64,000 bases of DNA from Trametopsis cervina. Lineage: Eukaryota; Basidiomycota; Agaricomycetes; Polyporales; Irpicaceae. Positions within the stretch are counted from its first letter, which is position 1, and each line of letters begins with the position of its first letter. The position numbers were made by a program, and so were the translations under genes. Where the stretch lies: contig MU278349.1 in the NCBI GenBank assembly GCA_022385755.1, positions 186,001 through 250,000 on the forward strand, in the 5' to 3' direction. The notes beneath the pieces were generated by a model. It was not told where the DNA came from and did no database searches. It worked only from the letters and a program-made list of their open reading frames with translations. Below, piece after piece: positions 34,090-43,742 of the stretch.

Positions 34090-35912
34090 CTAAGAGGTAG
34101 TCTCAGGCTCCCGGAAGAGCGCGAGAGTATGCTGACCTCCACATGCACCCGCGGTGGCCAACCAGCGACCCTTAGGCGCAATGGGAGTTGGGGTCTCGAG
34201 GACCTCGGCATCTCCTGCCCCTAACTCGCTCTGAGCCCCTTCGCCCCACATGTACAACACGCCCATGTCAGATATAGCCATGCTCGTCCTCGTCCCAGCA
34301 GAGATGTCGATGATGACAACGTCGTCGGGGAACGTGACTAAGACCGGTTTATCTAAGAAGTCAGGGATTGTCCTCTCTTCGAATGCTGGATCATCACTAG
34401 CGAGCCCGAGTCGACCATTGAGCGACAATCCGCACGCGTACACGTCCCCTTGAGACGTTAGGAAAAGGGTGTGGTCATCTCCGCCAGCGATCTTCGTGAC
34501 GTGGGCGTCGGAACCTAAATCTTCAGGGCAGAGCCCCAGAACCCTCTTCGGCAAATGCACTTCCATATCTGTACTTCCGTTGACGAACCCAGTACCGGTC
34601 TGTCCGCAGTTGTTCGCGCCCCATCCCCAGACATTGCAGAATTCGTCAACAGCGAAGGAAGTATAGGCTCCGGCACCGATGAACACAACGCGAGTCGACC
34701 TTTTGCCAATGACGATCCTCTCCGGGGAGGTAGCGTGGATTTTGTGGCGTTCTAGAACCTTGCGACCAAGTTGTCCACGTTCGCCGACTCCCCAGGTGTA
34801 GACGTTGCCATGCGTAGTGAGCACAACAACATGGTCGTTTCCAGCTGCGACTTCTACGAACTTTTCGACGTCTCCGGGCTTTGACTTAAGTTCCAGGACG
34901 GGGATAGGCAAGAATTGGTGCATTAGGCCTCCGGAAAACCCTAGAACACCACCGCTTGCCTGTGCTTCAATGTTTAGAGACGGTCACAATCGGTGTGCAA
35001 GAATCTAACACTCACTCTGAACGTGCCCCATACTCTGAGATCACCTTTGTCGCTAATTGCGGCGCCGATGCTATCGCCAGCAGTGACTTGAACAGCTCGG
35101 AAACCTTCGTCTATGAGTGACTGTAACGGATGTAGACTGCAAGACAGCTCTTCGTCGTCCAGCACGGCCTTCTTCTTGGTCGGATGAGGTACGTCTTTTG
35201 TTTGGCGTCCCAAAGCCGCATCATCGTTGGCACCGCAAGACCATATCTGTAGCGTTCATCAGATAATTATGAAACGACATCGTAGATGCAAAATACGTAC
35301 AGTACCGTTGTAGTCAACAAAAAGGCTGGACATCCCTCCAGCTGCCAGGGCTACGAATCCCAACCCTTTCTTACCGAATTTCCCAGCCTTAATCATCTCC
35401 TCGATAGCTGTGTTCTTCCGCGGTCTCTTGAACTCGCCTGTATGCTCGGTACCCATGCCAAACTGACCAGCATTGCCTGCGCCCCAAACGAACACCTGCG
35501 ACTCGATGATATCCTTGACATCAGCCTGGTTCACCTGCAGCAACCCATTGAAGTATTCGCCTTGGTGTTCGTGCGCTGGCTTTGCTGGTTTCGGCTTGGC
35601 CTCAAGCTTGACTTTCTTCAACTTCTCTTCAAGCTGCGCCATGTCTGCTTCATCCTTCTGGGCGCCTTTGCGAGACGTAGGCTTCTTGGTGGCTGGCTTC
35701 GAAGCTTCAGCTGATACCGTCTGAGAAGCTACGCGAGTAGACCGCCTTGTTGGAGCGGCACCTTTCGCCTGCGCAGGCTTCGAAGGTTCGGACTCTACAA
35801 TGGTAGTCACAGCCCGAGCAGATCGTTTGGGTGGCGGAACGGCAGGAGCCTCGTCTGCTGATGACGGCTCGGTAGCAGAACCCTCAACTGAGTCTGAACG
35901 GTCACGAGGCAT
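34090..35912 (-). CDS. RCC1-family Ran guanine-nucleotide exchange factor, copy A
   Basis: Seven-bladed beta-propeller of the RCC1/Prp20/Pim1 type, which loads Ran with GTP on chromatin. N-terminal tail MPRDRSDSVEGSATEPSSAD is acidic at its start, then has KRSAR and RRSTR basic patches. Blades: VFVWGAGNAGQFGMGTEHTG, AAGGMSSLFVDYNGT, IWSCGANDDAALGR, TAGDSIGAAI, RVWGTFR, VAAGNDHVVVLTTHGNVYTW, GVGERGQLGRKVLERHKIHA, IAGGDDHTLFL, CGGQHTLAL. It ends REPETTS. The equivalent of human Asp182 is kept (GNDH), while the equivalent of His304 is Asp (GGDDHT). Tandem with copy B, same intron positions. Confidence 0.9.
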
Positions 35913-36491
35913 GTTCGAGTGTTCTCAAAATCGTCGAAGAGGTGGAGGGATTCCGGGAGATGCAGAAGTTGTTGTCAGAGGTCTTGGTATCTACGCCCTG
36001 CGTGGTCTTTATAGCTGCGAGGGAGTAATAAACACGTATAACTTTAGCCAGCACAGGGCTGATGAACAAACTAACCGATGCCTCGTTGTCCGTTCCTTCT
36101 GCCTCGTGTCGTGTTTCAGTCTTTGTGGAGTCATAGAAGCCTCTTTGAGCGATTTGCTCTTGCCTATTATGGGGTTTGGGCCTAACAAAATTGTGAGATC
36201 CCACGTATACAGAATCGGAAGACATACGCCAGCGTCTGGTTGCGGATGTAAGAAGGCGGATCAGACGCCGTGTTCTGCTGGGAGATGCTTTTGAATACGC
36301 TTGTTGAATGCACGATGTAGAAGGGATACACGTAAGGCGACTCTACAATAGAGAATAATATCAGATGCAACTTGACAGCGTATAATGTATATATGGTGAG
36401 CCTATGCTGTAAGAGTCTGAGGTAGCGCGAGTTGTAAGAATGCAATAGAATGCGAGGAGAAAAGTTCGAGAGACCCGGAAGGATGTGCTGG
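35913..36491. other. Intergenic region between the RCC1 copies
   Basis: About 580 bp: promoter of copy A and 3' UTR of copy B. No ACGCGT box noticed here, unlike upstream of copy B. Confidence 0.45.
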
Positions 36492-38285
36492 TTATGTCTT
36501 TTTGCGTAGGAGAGCCAGCGTATGTTGGCCACCACAGGAACCTTGTACTGCGGCCCACGCGCCACCCTCTCTGCGAACGATCATCTTTGGGGTCTTCAGC
36601 TCCGACTCATCACCGGCTCCAAGCTCACTCTGCGGTCCCGTTCCCCAAGTCCAGACAGCGCCGCCCTTTGTGATTGCCAGATTGTTATGAATGCCGGCAC
36701 TGATGTGAACAACAGGGTCATCATCGGGGAAGGAAACCGGATGAGGAGTGGCAAGCATATCCTTGTGTTCTTCGTCTCGTTCTTGCATGACTGGGTCGTC
36801 CTCCGCAATACCAAGTTGACCTCCACTTGATCGACCGCAGGCATAAACCTTGCCCTTCTCGGTGAGGAAAACGGTATGATGCTCGCCACCCGCTATTTCG
36901 GAAACAGTGTCGCCGTCCAGTTCCTCTCTGCTGAGTCCTCGAACTTTCGTAGGAAGCTGCACTTCACTTTCGCTTGATCCTGTTCCAGTTTGGCCCATGT
37001 TGTTGAGACCCCATGCCCAGACGGTACCACTCTCATCAACAGCAAAAGATGTGTAGTTTCCGGCACCGATAGCGACGGCTTTCCGGCTCCTCGTCCCTAG
37101 AACAATCTTCTCAGGCGTAGTGCCGTGGATCTTCCGCCTCTCCAGGACCTTGCGCCCGAGTTGCCCTTGCTCACCAGCGCCCCAGGTGAAGATATTCCCG
37201 TGTGTGCTAAGAACGACAAGGTGATTGTTGCCAGCCGCGATGGACGTGAACTTCTCGGGATCATCGGGCTTCGACTTGACGTCGAGGATCGGCACAGGGA
37301 GAAATTGATGCTTCTGACCATTTGAGAAGCCAAGCAACCCCTCCACCGACTGTGGTGCGAATGAGCGTTGGAGGAGCGTAGAATTTGACAGTTGACATAC
37401 CCGAAATGATCCCCATACCCGTAGTTCGCCCTCGGAACTGAGTGCCGCGGAGATGCTATCGCCAGCTGCGACACGTATCGCACGGAAACCCTCATCCTTC
37501 AATGTTTGCAGAGGGAAGGGCTGCGCAGTGAGGGTATCGATATCAAGGAACTCCCCTTCTTTCTCCGGGTCGGGTACGTCCGAAGTTATGCGACCAAGGG
37601 CTGCATCGTCGTTGGTACCGCATGACCAGACCTAGCAAATTGTTAGTGTGATGCAGTATAGCTTCATCCACAGACTCACAGTGCCTTGTTCGTCAATAAA
37701 TAGACTGTACATGCCCCCTGCTGCGACAGCTTCCAGTCCAGCGCCTTCATCTCCGAAAACACCCTCCTGCATCTTCTGCTCCACCAACTTATTTCTCGTT
37801 GGTTTCTCAAACTCTCCAAGATGCTCATCCCCCATGCCGAATTGGCCGAAGTTTCCGGCACCCCAAGCAAAAAGAACGGGTGCAGGGCGCAGATGTTCTG
37901 GGGGCGATGGAATTTGGTTGAAGGGAGACTTAGGCACTTTGACCTTCTCGATTTTCGTCGTCGACGGCTTCTTCTCTATTTTCTTCTTCTCTACTACCTC
38001 CTCCTTCTTCATTGCTACCTTCGAAGCTTTCTTCACCACAGCCTTGGTCTTTGGTGCAACCTCCACAACATGCACGCCGTTCTCAATCTTCGAACCAGCT
38101 CTTCGACGTTTTGTTGGGGGTGCGGGAGAAGAGTCCCTGCTATCGGATTCGGGTTCAGCGGGTCTCTTTGTAGTGCGCGAGCGTGGTGCAGCCTTCGCGG
38201 CTGGTTTAGCTGCTGTCTTCTTTGGCGCAGGTTTTGCTTCGCCGTTCACAGAGGCAGTGGTTCTGGTCGTGCGTCTCGGAGGCAT
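36492..38285 (-). CDS. RCC1: RCC1-family Ran guanine-nucleotide exchange factor, copy B
   Basis: Full RCC1 propeller with a strongly basic tail: MPPRRTTRTTASVNGEAKPA, then Lys/Pro/Ala-rich with TKRRRAGSK, suited to chromatin and nuclear import. Blades: LFAWGAGNFGQFGMGDEHLG, VAAGGMYSLFIDEQGT, VWSCGTNDDAALGR, AAGDSISAAL, RVWGSFR, IAAGNNHLVVLSTHGNIFTW, GAGEQGQLGRKVLERRKIHG, IAGGEHHTVFL, CGGQHTLALLRKKT. At the site of human Asp182 it has Asn (GNNH), while His304 is kept (GGEHHT). The basic tail and E-box plus ACGCGT promoter suggest this is the principal copy. Four exons. Confidence 0.92.
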
Positions 38286-38604
38286 TTTTGAAGTTTTCTC
38301 TGAAGGGAGACGACAAGATCACAGAAAGAGTTGCAAGTGAGTTGAAGCCGCTATTTATGCTGCGGCTGTAAGTTGTGCTGCTGGTGGGAGTGGAGGTGTA
38401 AGATATGGCCACCAGGCAAAAAGGTGCGCTTGCCACAATCCGAACTGGCGGCCCTTTTGAAGCCTTAGGTCATACATATCACGTGTAGGTCACCTGGTCG
38501 CGACGCGACGCGTCCGTAAACCGGAGTTTCTCCCGCCGGCTAAACAAGAACGCCGACGAATGTCTCACCCAATGGTCGCCAGTTATAGCTCGATACTACA
38601 TATG
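38286..38604. other. Promoter region of RCC1 copy B, truncated by the retrotransposon
   Basis: About 320 bp between the RCC1 start and the 5-bp target duplication of the element. Contains the E-box/ACGCGT pair listed next; otherwise no gene. Confidence 0.5.
38479..38514. promoter_or_regulatory. TCACGTG box plus ACGCGT box upstream of RCC1 copy B
   Basis: TCACGTG at 38479-38485 and ACGCGT at 38508-38513, about 200-220 bp upstream of the start. The 11-mer CGCGACGCGTC here is the reverse complement of the one at 4195. MCB-like G1/S control is inferred. Confidence 0.4.
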
Positions 38605-38609
38605 TATAC

Positions 38610-38845
38610 TGTTGAGGTTATGAGTCTAGATGGGTCTGGTACGGGGTAAGACTCGGTATTCACAACACAGCTGTACTCTGTACATACCTGGTACGGGGTA
38701 AGACTCGGTGAGGAGTCCCCGTACCAGCGAGAGGAAAATATCCTTCAGCTGACTAATGCTCGACCGCATCCGGGCATGCGCCCTGGTCCGTGCGTTCCCC
38801 GCCCTCAGTCCTCATTTGGTAACCCGTCGGCGGCATCGCCTGACA
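38610..38845 (-). repeat. 3' LTR of the copia element (236 bp)
   Basis: TG...CA ended, no mismatch seen against 43743-43978. Contains two direct copies of a 22-bp unit (38636-38657 and 38688-38709) and an inverted copy of its first 11 bases at 38717-38727, which would form a GC-rich hairpin in the RNA. The pol reading frame ends inside this LTR at 38805. Confidence 0.97.
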
Positions 38846-40739
38846 CCCCCCCTTGACCGCCGTCCAATCCTAGAAGGGTTACTGCGTTCGCATGTGCGAT
38901 ACGTCCTAGGGCCTTTGTGAATACGTCGGCTACGTTGATCTTCCCAGGGACGTGTGTAACGTCAAGTTGTCCGTTGTTGACACAGTCACGGATGAAGTGG
39001 ATACGGATGTCGATGTGCTTCATCTTAGTATGTCCGTGAGGGTCGTGGGTACATGCGACGGTTCCCATGTTGTCACAGAACAGCATGGTGGCTTGTTCCT
39101 GAGGGTACCCTAGTTCTTGGAACAGCTGGCGGAGCCACAGCACCTGGCAGGCAGCGTGTGAGCATGCGAGGTACTCCGCTTCGCATGACGATAGCGCCAC
39201 GACGGCCTGCTGCTTCGAACTCCAGGAGATGGGGGTATCTCCTAACATAATGGCGTATCCCGATATGGATCGTCTTCCTTCTCCAGTCGCCCAGTCGGAG
39301 TCGGTGAATGCCCTAAAGAGAGGGTACGGTTGGTCGATATTCCCAAGTGTGAGACCGCGTGACCGTGTCCCCTGTAGATATCGTAGGAGATGCTTAGCTG
39401 CTGTCCAATGGGCTTGTCCGTAGTTTGACATGAATTTCGCGAGTTCGCGTACTGCGAATGCGATGTCCGGCCGTGTAGTTGTGGCGAGGTACATCACCTT
39501 CCCGACCAGCGCGCAGTATGGTACGTTGCGCATCTCCTCGCGTTCCTTATCGGATTGAGGGGACTGGGCCGTGGTAAGGATTTGTTTTGCTGGTAGAGGG
39601 GATGAGGTCGCGTTGGAGTTGAGCAATCCGAATTGTCGGAGGATAGACTCAATGTAGGCTTCTTGGCTGAGTGTGATTGAGCCACGGCTACGGTCGCGGG
39701 TGACCTTACAGCCTAATAGCCACGTTACGTCGCCGTTGTCCGTGATGGCGTATAGCTTCTGTACGCCTGCGGTGACGTTGTCTGATTCCTTTTGGGATGT
39801 CGAGGCCAGAAGTATGTCGTCGACACTTGTTGCTGACATCGATTTTTGAGAGCCTTCTTCTCGAACGTGTACGCTCCAGTCTGACTCGAGACGTTTGAAA
39901 CCGAGCGACTGGAAGCCCTCGTTGAACGCTAGGTACCACGCTCGTCCGGCCTGCTTGAGGCCATACAGCCCTTTCAGCAGTCTCCAGTATCCGTGGCCTA
40001 GTATATCCGGTTTGCGCATGTAGATCTCTTCGTTGAGTGGGCCATTGAGGAAGGCCGTTTTGATATCGATGTGACGGAGATGCATCCCGCGGGATGCGGC
40101 GATGGCTAGGATAGATCTGATTGAGTCCCATCGTGCGACGGGCGCGAACGTGAAGTTGAAGTCTTGGCCCGGGATCTGTGTGAATCCCTTGGCAACTAGA
40201 CGGGCTTTGAACCGCGCGATGTGGCCAATTTCGTTCCGTTTGATGTGGAGGACCCATCTCGATCCTACAGCTTTTCTCCCGGGGGGAAGTTCGTCGACTT
40301 CCTCATATACGTCCTTTGCCTTCAGGGCTTCAAGCTCCTCGTATATGGCGGCTAGCCATTGGCTCCAGTATATGCCGCGTTGTGCCTCTGTCACTGACTG
40401 GGGGTCTGTGGCGTCGGCGTCGTTAATTGGTGGGCTTGGTGCCGTACTCGCCGCGCTGTGCATAGGGCTGTCGTGTGTGCTGTCGATGTCCATTTCGGCC
40501 GAGAGGACTGCCGGTACGAAGGCGCTGAGTGTGTCGTCGGTCGCGTCTAGCTCGAGTTCGTCGTCGAGAGCTGCAACTCTGTGTATGAGGGCGTCACGTA
40601 GACGCTTGTTGCCGTCTATCCGCAGCCCCCCCTCGACCGAATACTCGGAGTTGTCGAGAACAAACCGGCGGGGCAAGCGTGCCACACGCTGCGGCCGCGC
40701 CATGGGTAAATCATCCCAGTGCAACATCCTGCATGACAT
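38805..40739 (-). CDS. copia reverse transcriptase and RNase H (pol part 3)
   Basis: RT begins near YWSQWLAAIYEELEALKAKD. The family block GSRWVLHIKRN, then FKARLVAKGFTQIPGQDFNF and HIDIKTAFLNGPLNEEIYM follow. The catalytic pair is in SVDDILLAS (usual YVDD has Tyr; here Ser). The connection domain GLYGLKQAGRAWY is intact. RNase H residues are visible in FTDSDWATG, SSCEAEYLA and LFCDNMGTV. The same frame as the integrase continues here, separated only by an in-frame TGA at 40761-40763. The C-terminal residues are encoded by the polypurine tract and LTR. Confidence 0.93.
   Translation of the reverse strand: MSCRMLHWDDLPMARPQRVARLPRRFVLDNSEYSVEGGLRIDGNKRLRDALIHRVAALDDELELDATDDTLSAFVPAVLSAEMDIDSTHDSPMHSAASTAPSPPINDADATDPQSVTEAQRGIYWSQWLAAIYEELEALKAKDVYEEVDELPPGRKAVGSRWVLHIKRNEIGHIARFKARLVAKGFTQIPGQDFNFTFAPVARWDSIRSILAIAASRGMHLRHIDIKTAFLNGPLNEEIYMRKPDILGHGYWRLLKGLYGLKQAGRAWYLAFNEGFQSLGFKRLESDWSVHVREEGSQKSMSATSVDDILLASTSQKESDNVTAGVQKLYAITDNGDVTWLLGCKVTRDRSRGSITLSQEAYIESILRQFGLLNSNATSSPLPAKQILTTAQSPQSDKEREEMRNVPYCALVGKVMYLATTTRPDIAFAVRELAKFMSNYGQAHWTAAKHLLRYLQGTRSRGLTLGNIDQPYPLFRAFTDSDWATGEGRRSISGYAIMLGDTPISWSSKQQAVVALSSCEAEYLACSHAACQVLWLRQLFQELGYPQEQATMLFCDNMGTVACTHDPHGHTKMKHIDIRIHFIRDCVNNGQLDVTHVPGKINVADVFTKALGRIAHANAVTLLGLDGGQGGVSGDAADGLPNED
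38846..38854 (-). other. Polypurine tract
   Basis: Minus-strand AAGGGGGGG directly abuts the 3' LTR, the expected primer site for plus-strand DNA synthesis. Confidence 0.85.
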
Positions 40740-40760
40740 CAGTTCACGGTGCGTAGCACA

Positions 40761-41921
40761 TCACGCCATATCGACGTACGAGGGGTCTGCCGGCCACTGC
40801 TCCTCCTCCGCAGGGGAGGGCGCGATGAGCGCAGCATCATCGCCTACGGGCGTCACGAGTTCACGAGCGGGCGGTGCAACAGCACTGGAAACCGCAGTCA
40901 GCACAAATCGTGCACAGAAAAGCGTTAAATCAACGCACGGAGTCACAGCTGCATCACGCAGTATATCAACACGACTGTCGTGGAGCGCAGACGGCGCATT
41001 GTCCGCGAAGAGGTCATCCCACAAGGGGGAGACGTTGTCAAGCGGGGCGTCGGGTGAGGCAGTGGGTACGTCTTCATGGAAAGTCACATCACGGCGCGTA
41101 CGGACGTTGCGCGAATCCGGAAACCAGATCAGATAGCCCTTGGCATCGTCGGCGTAGCCGACAAAGCGGCCGTACTCGCCGCGGGGCACAAATTTTGGTA
41201 GGTCGTCCGAGTCCGTGCGGCGCGAGGTGACATGGACACCAAAAGGACGAAGATGAGAGAGCGACGCCCGCTTCCCATGGAATAATTCAAAGGGAGTAAC
41301 GTCCGGGGGTAGTGCGGAATGCGGAACGCGCGCCTTGATGTGAGCGGAAGCGCGAACAGCCATCGGCCAGAAGAAGTCGGACAAATTAGAATCAACCAGC
41401 ATGGCGCGGGACATGGCCGCAATAGTGAGGTTCATCCGTTCCGCCACGCCGTTTTGCGGCGAGGCATCGGGTACAATCTTCTCAAGGGTAATACCCACAG
41501 TTTCGCAGTATGCCTTGAATGCGCCTTCGACATATTCGGGCGCGTTGTCCAGCCGTAACACGGCGAGTTTGACACCTAAGCGCCGCTCTGCGGCAGCCTG
41601 GTAGATTTTGAATTTGGCGAGGGCGTCTGACTTATTCTTCAAGAAGTCGATCCAAGGGAAACGAGAGTAACAGTCGATGAAGGTAATGAAGTATTTTGCG
41701 CCACGATATGAGTGCGGTAGAGGGCCGCAGATGTCAGTATGGACACGGTATAGCACTCGATCCGCGCGCAGATCCGACGTCTTCGGAAACGGCAGACGTT
41801 TGATGTTCGCACGCGCACATACTTGGCATGACTTTGGAGTAGAGGGAGCCGAGTCGAGGGTCACTCCAGAGACAGCACGACTCAGGCCTTTAACGCCTAT
41901 GTGACCTAAGAGGCGGTGCAA
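40761..41921 (-). CDS. copia integrase (pol part 2)
   Basis: Begins in the GAG-pre-integrase motif (HRLLGHIGVKGLSRAV), then the zinc-binding CQVCARAN. The catalytic D-D-E residues lie in HTDICGPLPHS, VLRLDNAPEYVE and NGVAERMN. The C-terminal RFVGYADDAKGYLIW is the usual post-core motif, followed by a linker to the TGA stop at 40763-40761. Relative to the Gag-protease frame it lies in the -1 frame; the two frames overlap by 16 nt at a run of five T (sense strand, 41924-41920). No own ATG is needed if reached by frameshift. Confidence 0.92.
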   Translation of the reverse strand: MHRLLGHIGVKGLSRAVSGVTLDSAPSTPKSCQVCARANIKRLPFPKTSDLRADRVLYRVHTDICGPLPHSYRGAKYFITFIDCYSRFPWIDFLKNKSDALAKFKIYQAAAERRLGVKLAVLRLDNAPEYVEGAFKAYCETVGITLEKIVPDASPQNGVAERMNLTIAAMSRAMLVDSNLSDFFWPMAVRASAHIKARVPHSALPPDVTPFELFHGKRASLSHLRPFGVHVTSRRTDSDDLPKFVPRGEYGRFVGYADDAKGYLIWFPDSRNVRTRRDVTFHEDVPTASPDAPLDNVSPLWDDLFADNAPSALHDSRVDILRDAAVTPCVDLTLFCARFVLTAVSSAVAPPARELVTPVGDDAALIAPSPAEEEQWPADPSYVDMA

Positions 41922-43738
41922 AAATCCGGGGAGACCTTCAGTTCTGCCACGGACGCCGTGGGAGATATCCGGTCTGCTAGTTTTCGCGACAGTGGGGTGA
42001 CGTCCAACCGGAATAAGTTATTGGACTGGAGGGAACCCGTTACAATGTCCCTCCCATCAATACTCAGCCGCATCTGTCCGCCTTCAGTGCGACAAGCGAC
42101 GCCGCGCCGTTCAAGACAGCCTTGAGACACAAGGTTCAATCGAGCGCTCGGCACATGCAGGACGTCGGACAGTTCAACCGTAAACGTCTCGTTATTGCAG
42201 GAGGTTTTCAGGTACACAGTACCGACTCCAATCGCGGAAGTAGAGAGCGCTGATCCGAAGCCGTGTACAGGGATCGGCGCTACAGCTTGGTATTCGCTGA
42301 ATACAGCCGCGTCCGTGAAGATGTGTCGGTTGGCGCCAGAATCGTGGAAGACGATGCATCGCGCGGGGGTTAACTCGCCGCGCGATGATGTCGTGTCGGC
42401 GCGGGAAGGGGGATCACGGCGATCTCCTGATCCCGCGGTTCCAGCTAGGGTGTTCAAACAGAATAGCTCGTCGTCTTCAGATCCTCCGATGGCCGCGCTG
42501 TTGACCACGACAGGGCCATTTTGTATGTACGCCCGTCTACTGTCTACATCCACGTTATTGATGTTAGGTGGTCCTGAGTCTGATCTAGGGGACGTAGCAC
42601 CCTGAGTGTTATGGAATTTCTTAGAGATATTGGCAGAGCCGGGGCGTTGAGTCCTCTGCCATGGAGGAAGATGGATATCGCGCCGTGCACGCCACCAGGG
42701 TGGATACTGCCCGCATTTTCCGCCTCCATACGCGAAACAGTCTTCGATTGTGTGGCGCAAGGGGCGCTTACAATACTTGTTCGTGCAGACTAGGTTCGAC
42801 TTATCGGGGCGGAAGCGCTTCGCGTCGGGGTCGGAGATGGAGAGCGCTGCCAATCCAAGTGCCTCGCTATCTCTCGCGGTTGTGTTGCGCAGCTTAAGGA
42901 GTTGCGCGCCGTATATTTGAGCTGTCATACTCGGCGAGTTGACTTGCTGCGCCCAGTATTCGGCCTTGATCCTTTGGATCACCTGCGACGATGGGATCGG
43001 CTTACCCACCTTCGCTGATTCGTTCAGCTCCCCGATTGTCTTAGTCGACCATGAGAGCCAGAGTGTATTAGTGGGCACGAGATTTGCCACTGTTCGGGCG
43101 AAGACATGGTCCGGCAATAAGGTATCGTCCTGATCCACTAATTCGGTGTACAGTTCTCTGATGCGATCAACCCAGACATTGACGTCCATCCCTTCGGTGC
43201 ACTTGAACGCCGTAATGTGCTGGTAAAGGACCTGCGACCGCATGACGTTCACGGGGTTGTACTCATCGATGAGTGTGTTCCAGGCTTCTTTCGCTGTCCC
43301 TGCCATCGTCATGCGGCTGACCATTCTGTTAGGGACGGCTTCGACGATCAAATCTAGAGTTTTTAGGTCGCCGTCGAGCCAAGGTTTGGCATCGCGCCGT
43401 GCCTTTTCAACCAGCTCCTGATTACCCGGCCTTACGGCCTTCACTATTTCACCGGTCTCCAACTGAGCCTCATATGTGGATCTCTCAACGAGGTCGGGGA
43501 TATTCGGCGGTTCGGATCGTGGTCCCTCGATGTATTCCCACAGATTCAATTGACGAAGTCTGATCTTCGTGCGCTTCGACCATTGGGCGAAGTCGTTGGT
43601 GTCACCTGATTCGGTGAGTTTAGACAGCTTCGACTTGATGTTACTGATGGTGTCGTTGTTCTCATCAGGCATGGTGGGAGATGTTAATGAAAAATTTGAT
43701 AGAGCAACTTCTGAGGCGGTAGGTGCCTCGGGGCTCAT
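41906..43738 (-). CDS. copia Gag and aspartic protease (pol part 1)
   Basis: 610 codons. Gag capsid region (FAQWSKRTKIRLRQLNLWEY, then WNTLIDEYNP), a zinc knuckle CTNKYCKRPLRHTIEDC with C-x4-C-x5-H-x4-C spacing, and the protease active site FHDSGANRHIF. It reads into the pre-integrase region and stops after SPDFCTAS. The first ATG at 43738 lies inside the primer-binding site; a second in-frame ATG 22 codons on (MPDENNDTIS) is the alternative start. Confidence 0.93.
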   Translation of the reverse strand: MSPEAPTASEVALSNFSLTSPTMPDENNDTISNIKSKLSKLTESGDTNDFAQWSKRTKIRLRQLNLWEYIEGPRSEPPNIPDLVERSTYEAQLETGEIVKAVRPGNQELVEKARRDAKPWLDGDLKTLDLIVEAVPNRMVSRMTMAGTAKEAWNTLIDEYNPVNVMRSQVLYQHITAFKCTEGMDVNVWVDRIRELYTELVDQDDTLLPDHVFARTVANLVPTNTLWLSWSTKTIGELNESAKVGKPIPSSQVIQRIKAEYWAQQVNSPSMTAQIYGAQLLKLRNTTARDSEALGLAALSISDPDAKRFRPDKSNLVCTNKYCKRPLRHTIEDCFAYGGGKCGQYPPWWRARRDIHLPPWQRTQRPGSANISKKFHNTQGATSPRSDSGPPNINNVDVDSRRAYIQNGPVVVNSAAIGGSEDDELFCLNTLAGTAGSGDRRDPPSRADTTSSRGELTPARCIVFHDSGANRHIFTDAAVFSEYQAVAPIPVHGFGSALSTSAIGVGTVYLKTSCNNETFTVELSDVLHVPSARLNLVSQGCLERRGVACRTEGGQMRLSIDGRDIVTGSLQSNNLFRLDVTPLSRKLADRISPTASVAELKVSPDFCTAS

Positions 43739-43742
43739 AACC
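43731..43742 (-). other. Primer-binding site, complementary to initiator tRNA-Met anticodon arm
   Basis: The 12 bases next to the 5' LTR read GGTTATGAGCCC in the sense strand. This is the complement of GGGCTCATAACC, the anticodon stem-loop of eukaryotic initiator tRNA-Met (CAT is the anticodon). Priming from a cleaved half of initiator tRNA is established for Drosophila copia and relatives. The tRNA sequence is from general knowledge; no such gene lies in this window. Confidence 0.8.

Noticed and set aside
40102..41136. 344-codon plus-strand frame inside the retrotransposon
   Set aside because: Antisense to integrase/RT; Ser/Ala-rich shadow. Copia elements are not known for antisense genes and nothing conserved is visible.
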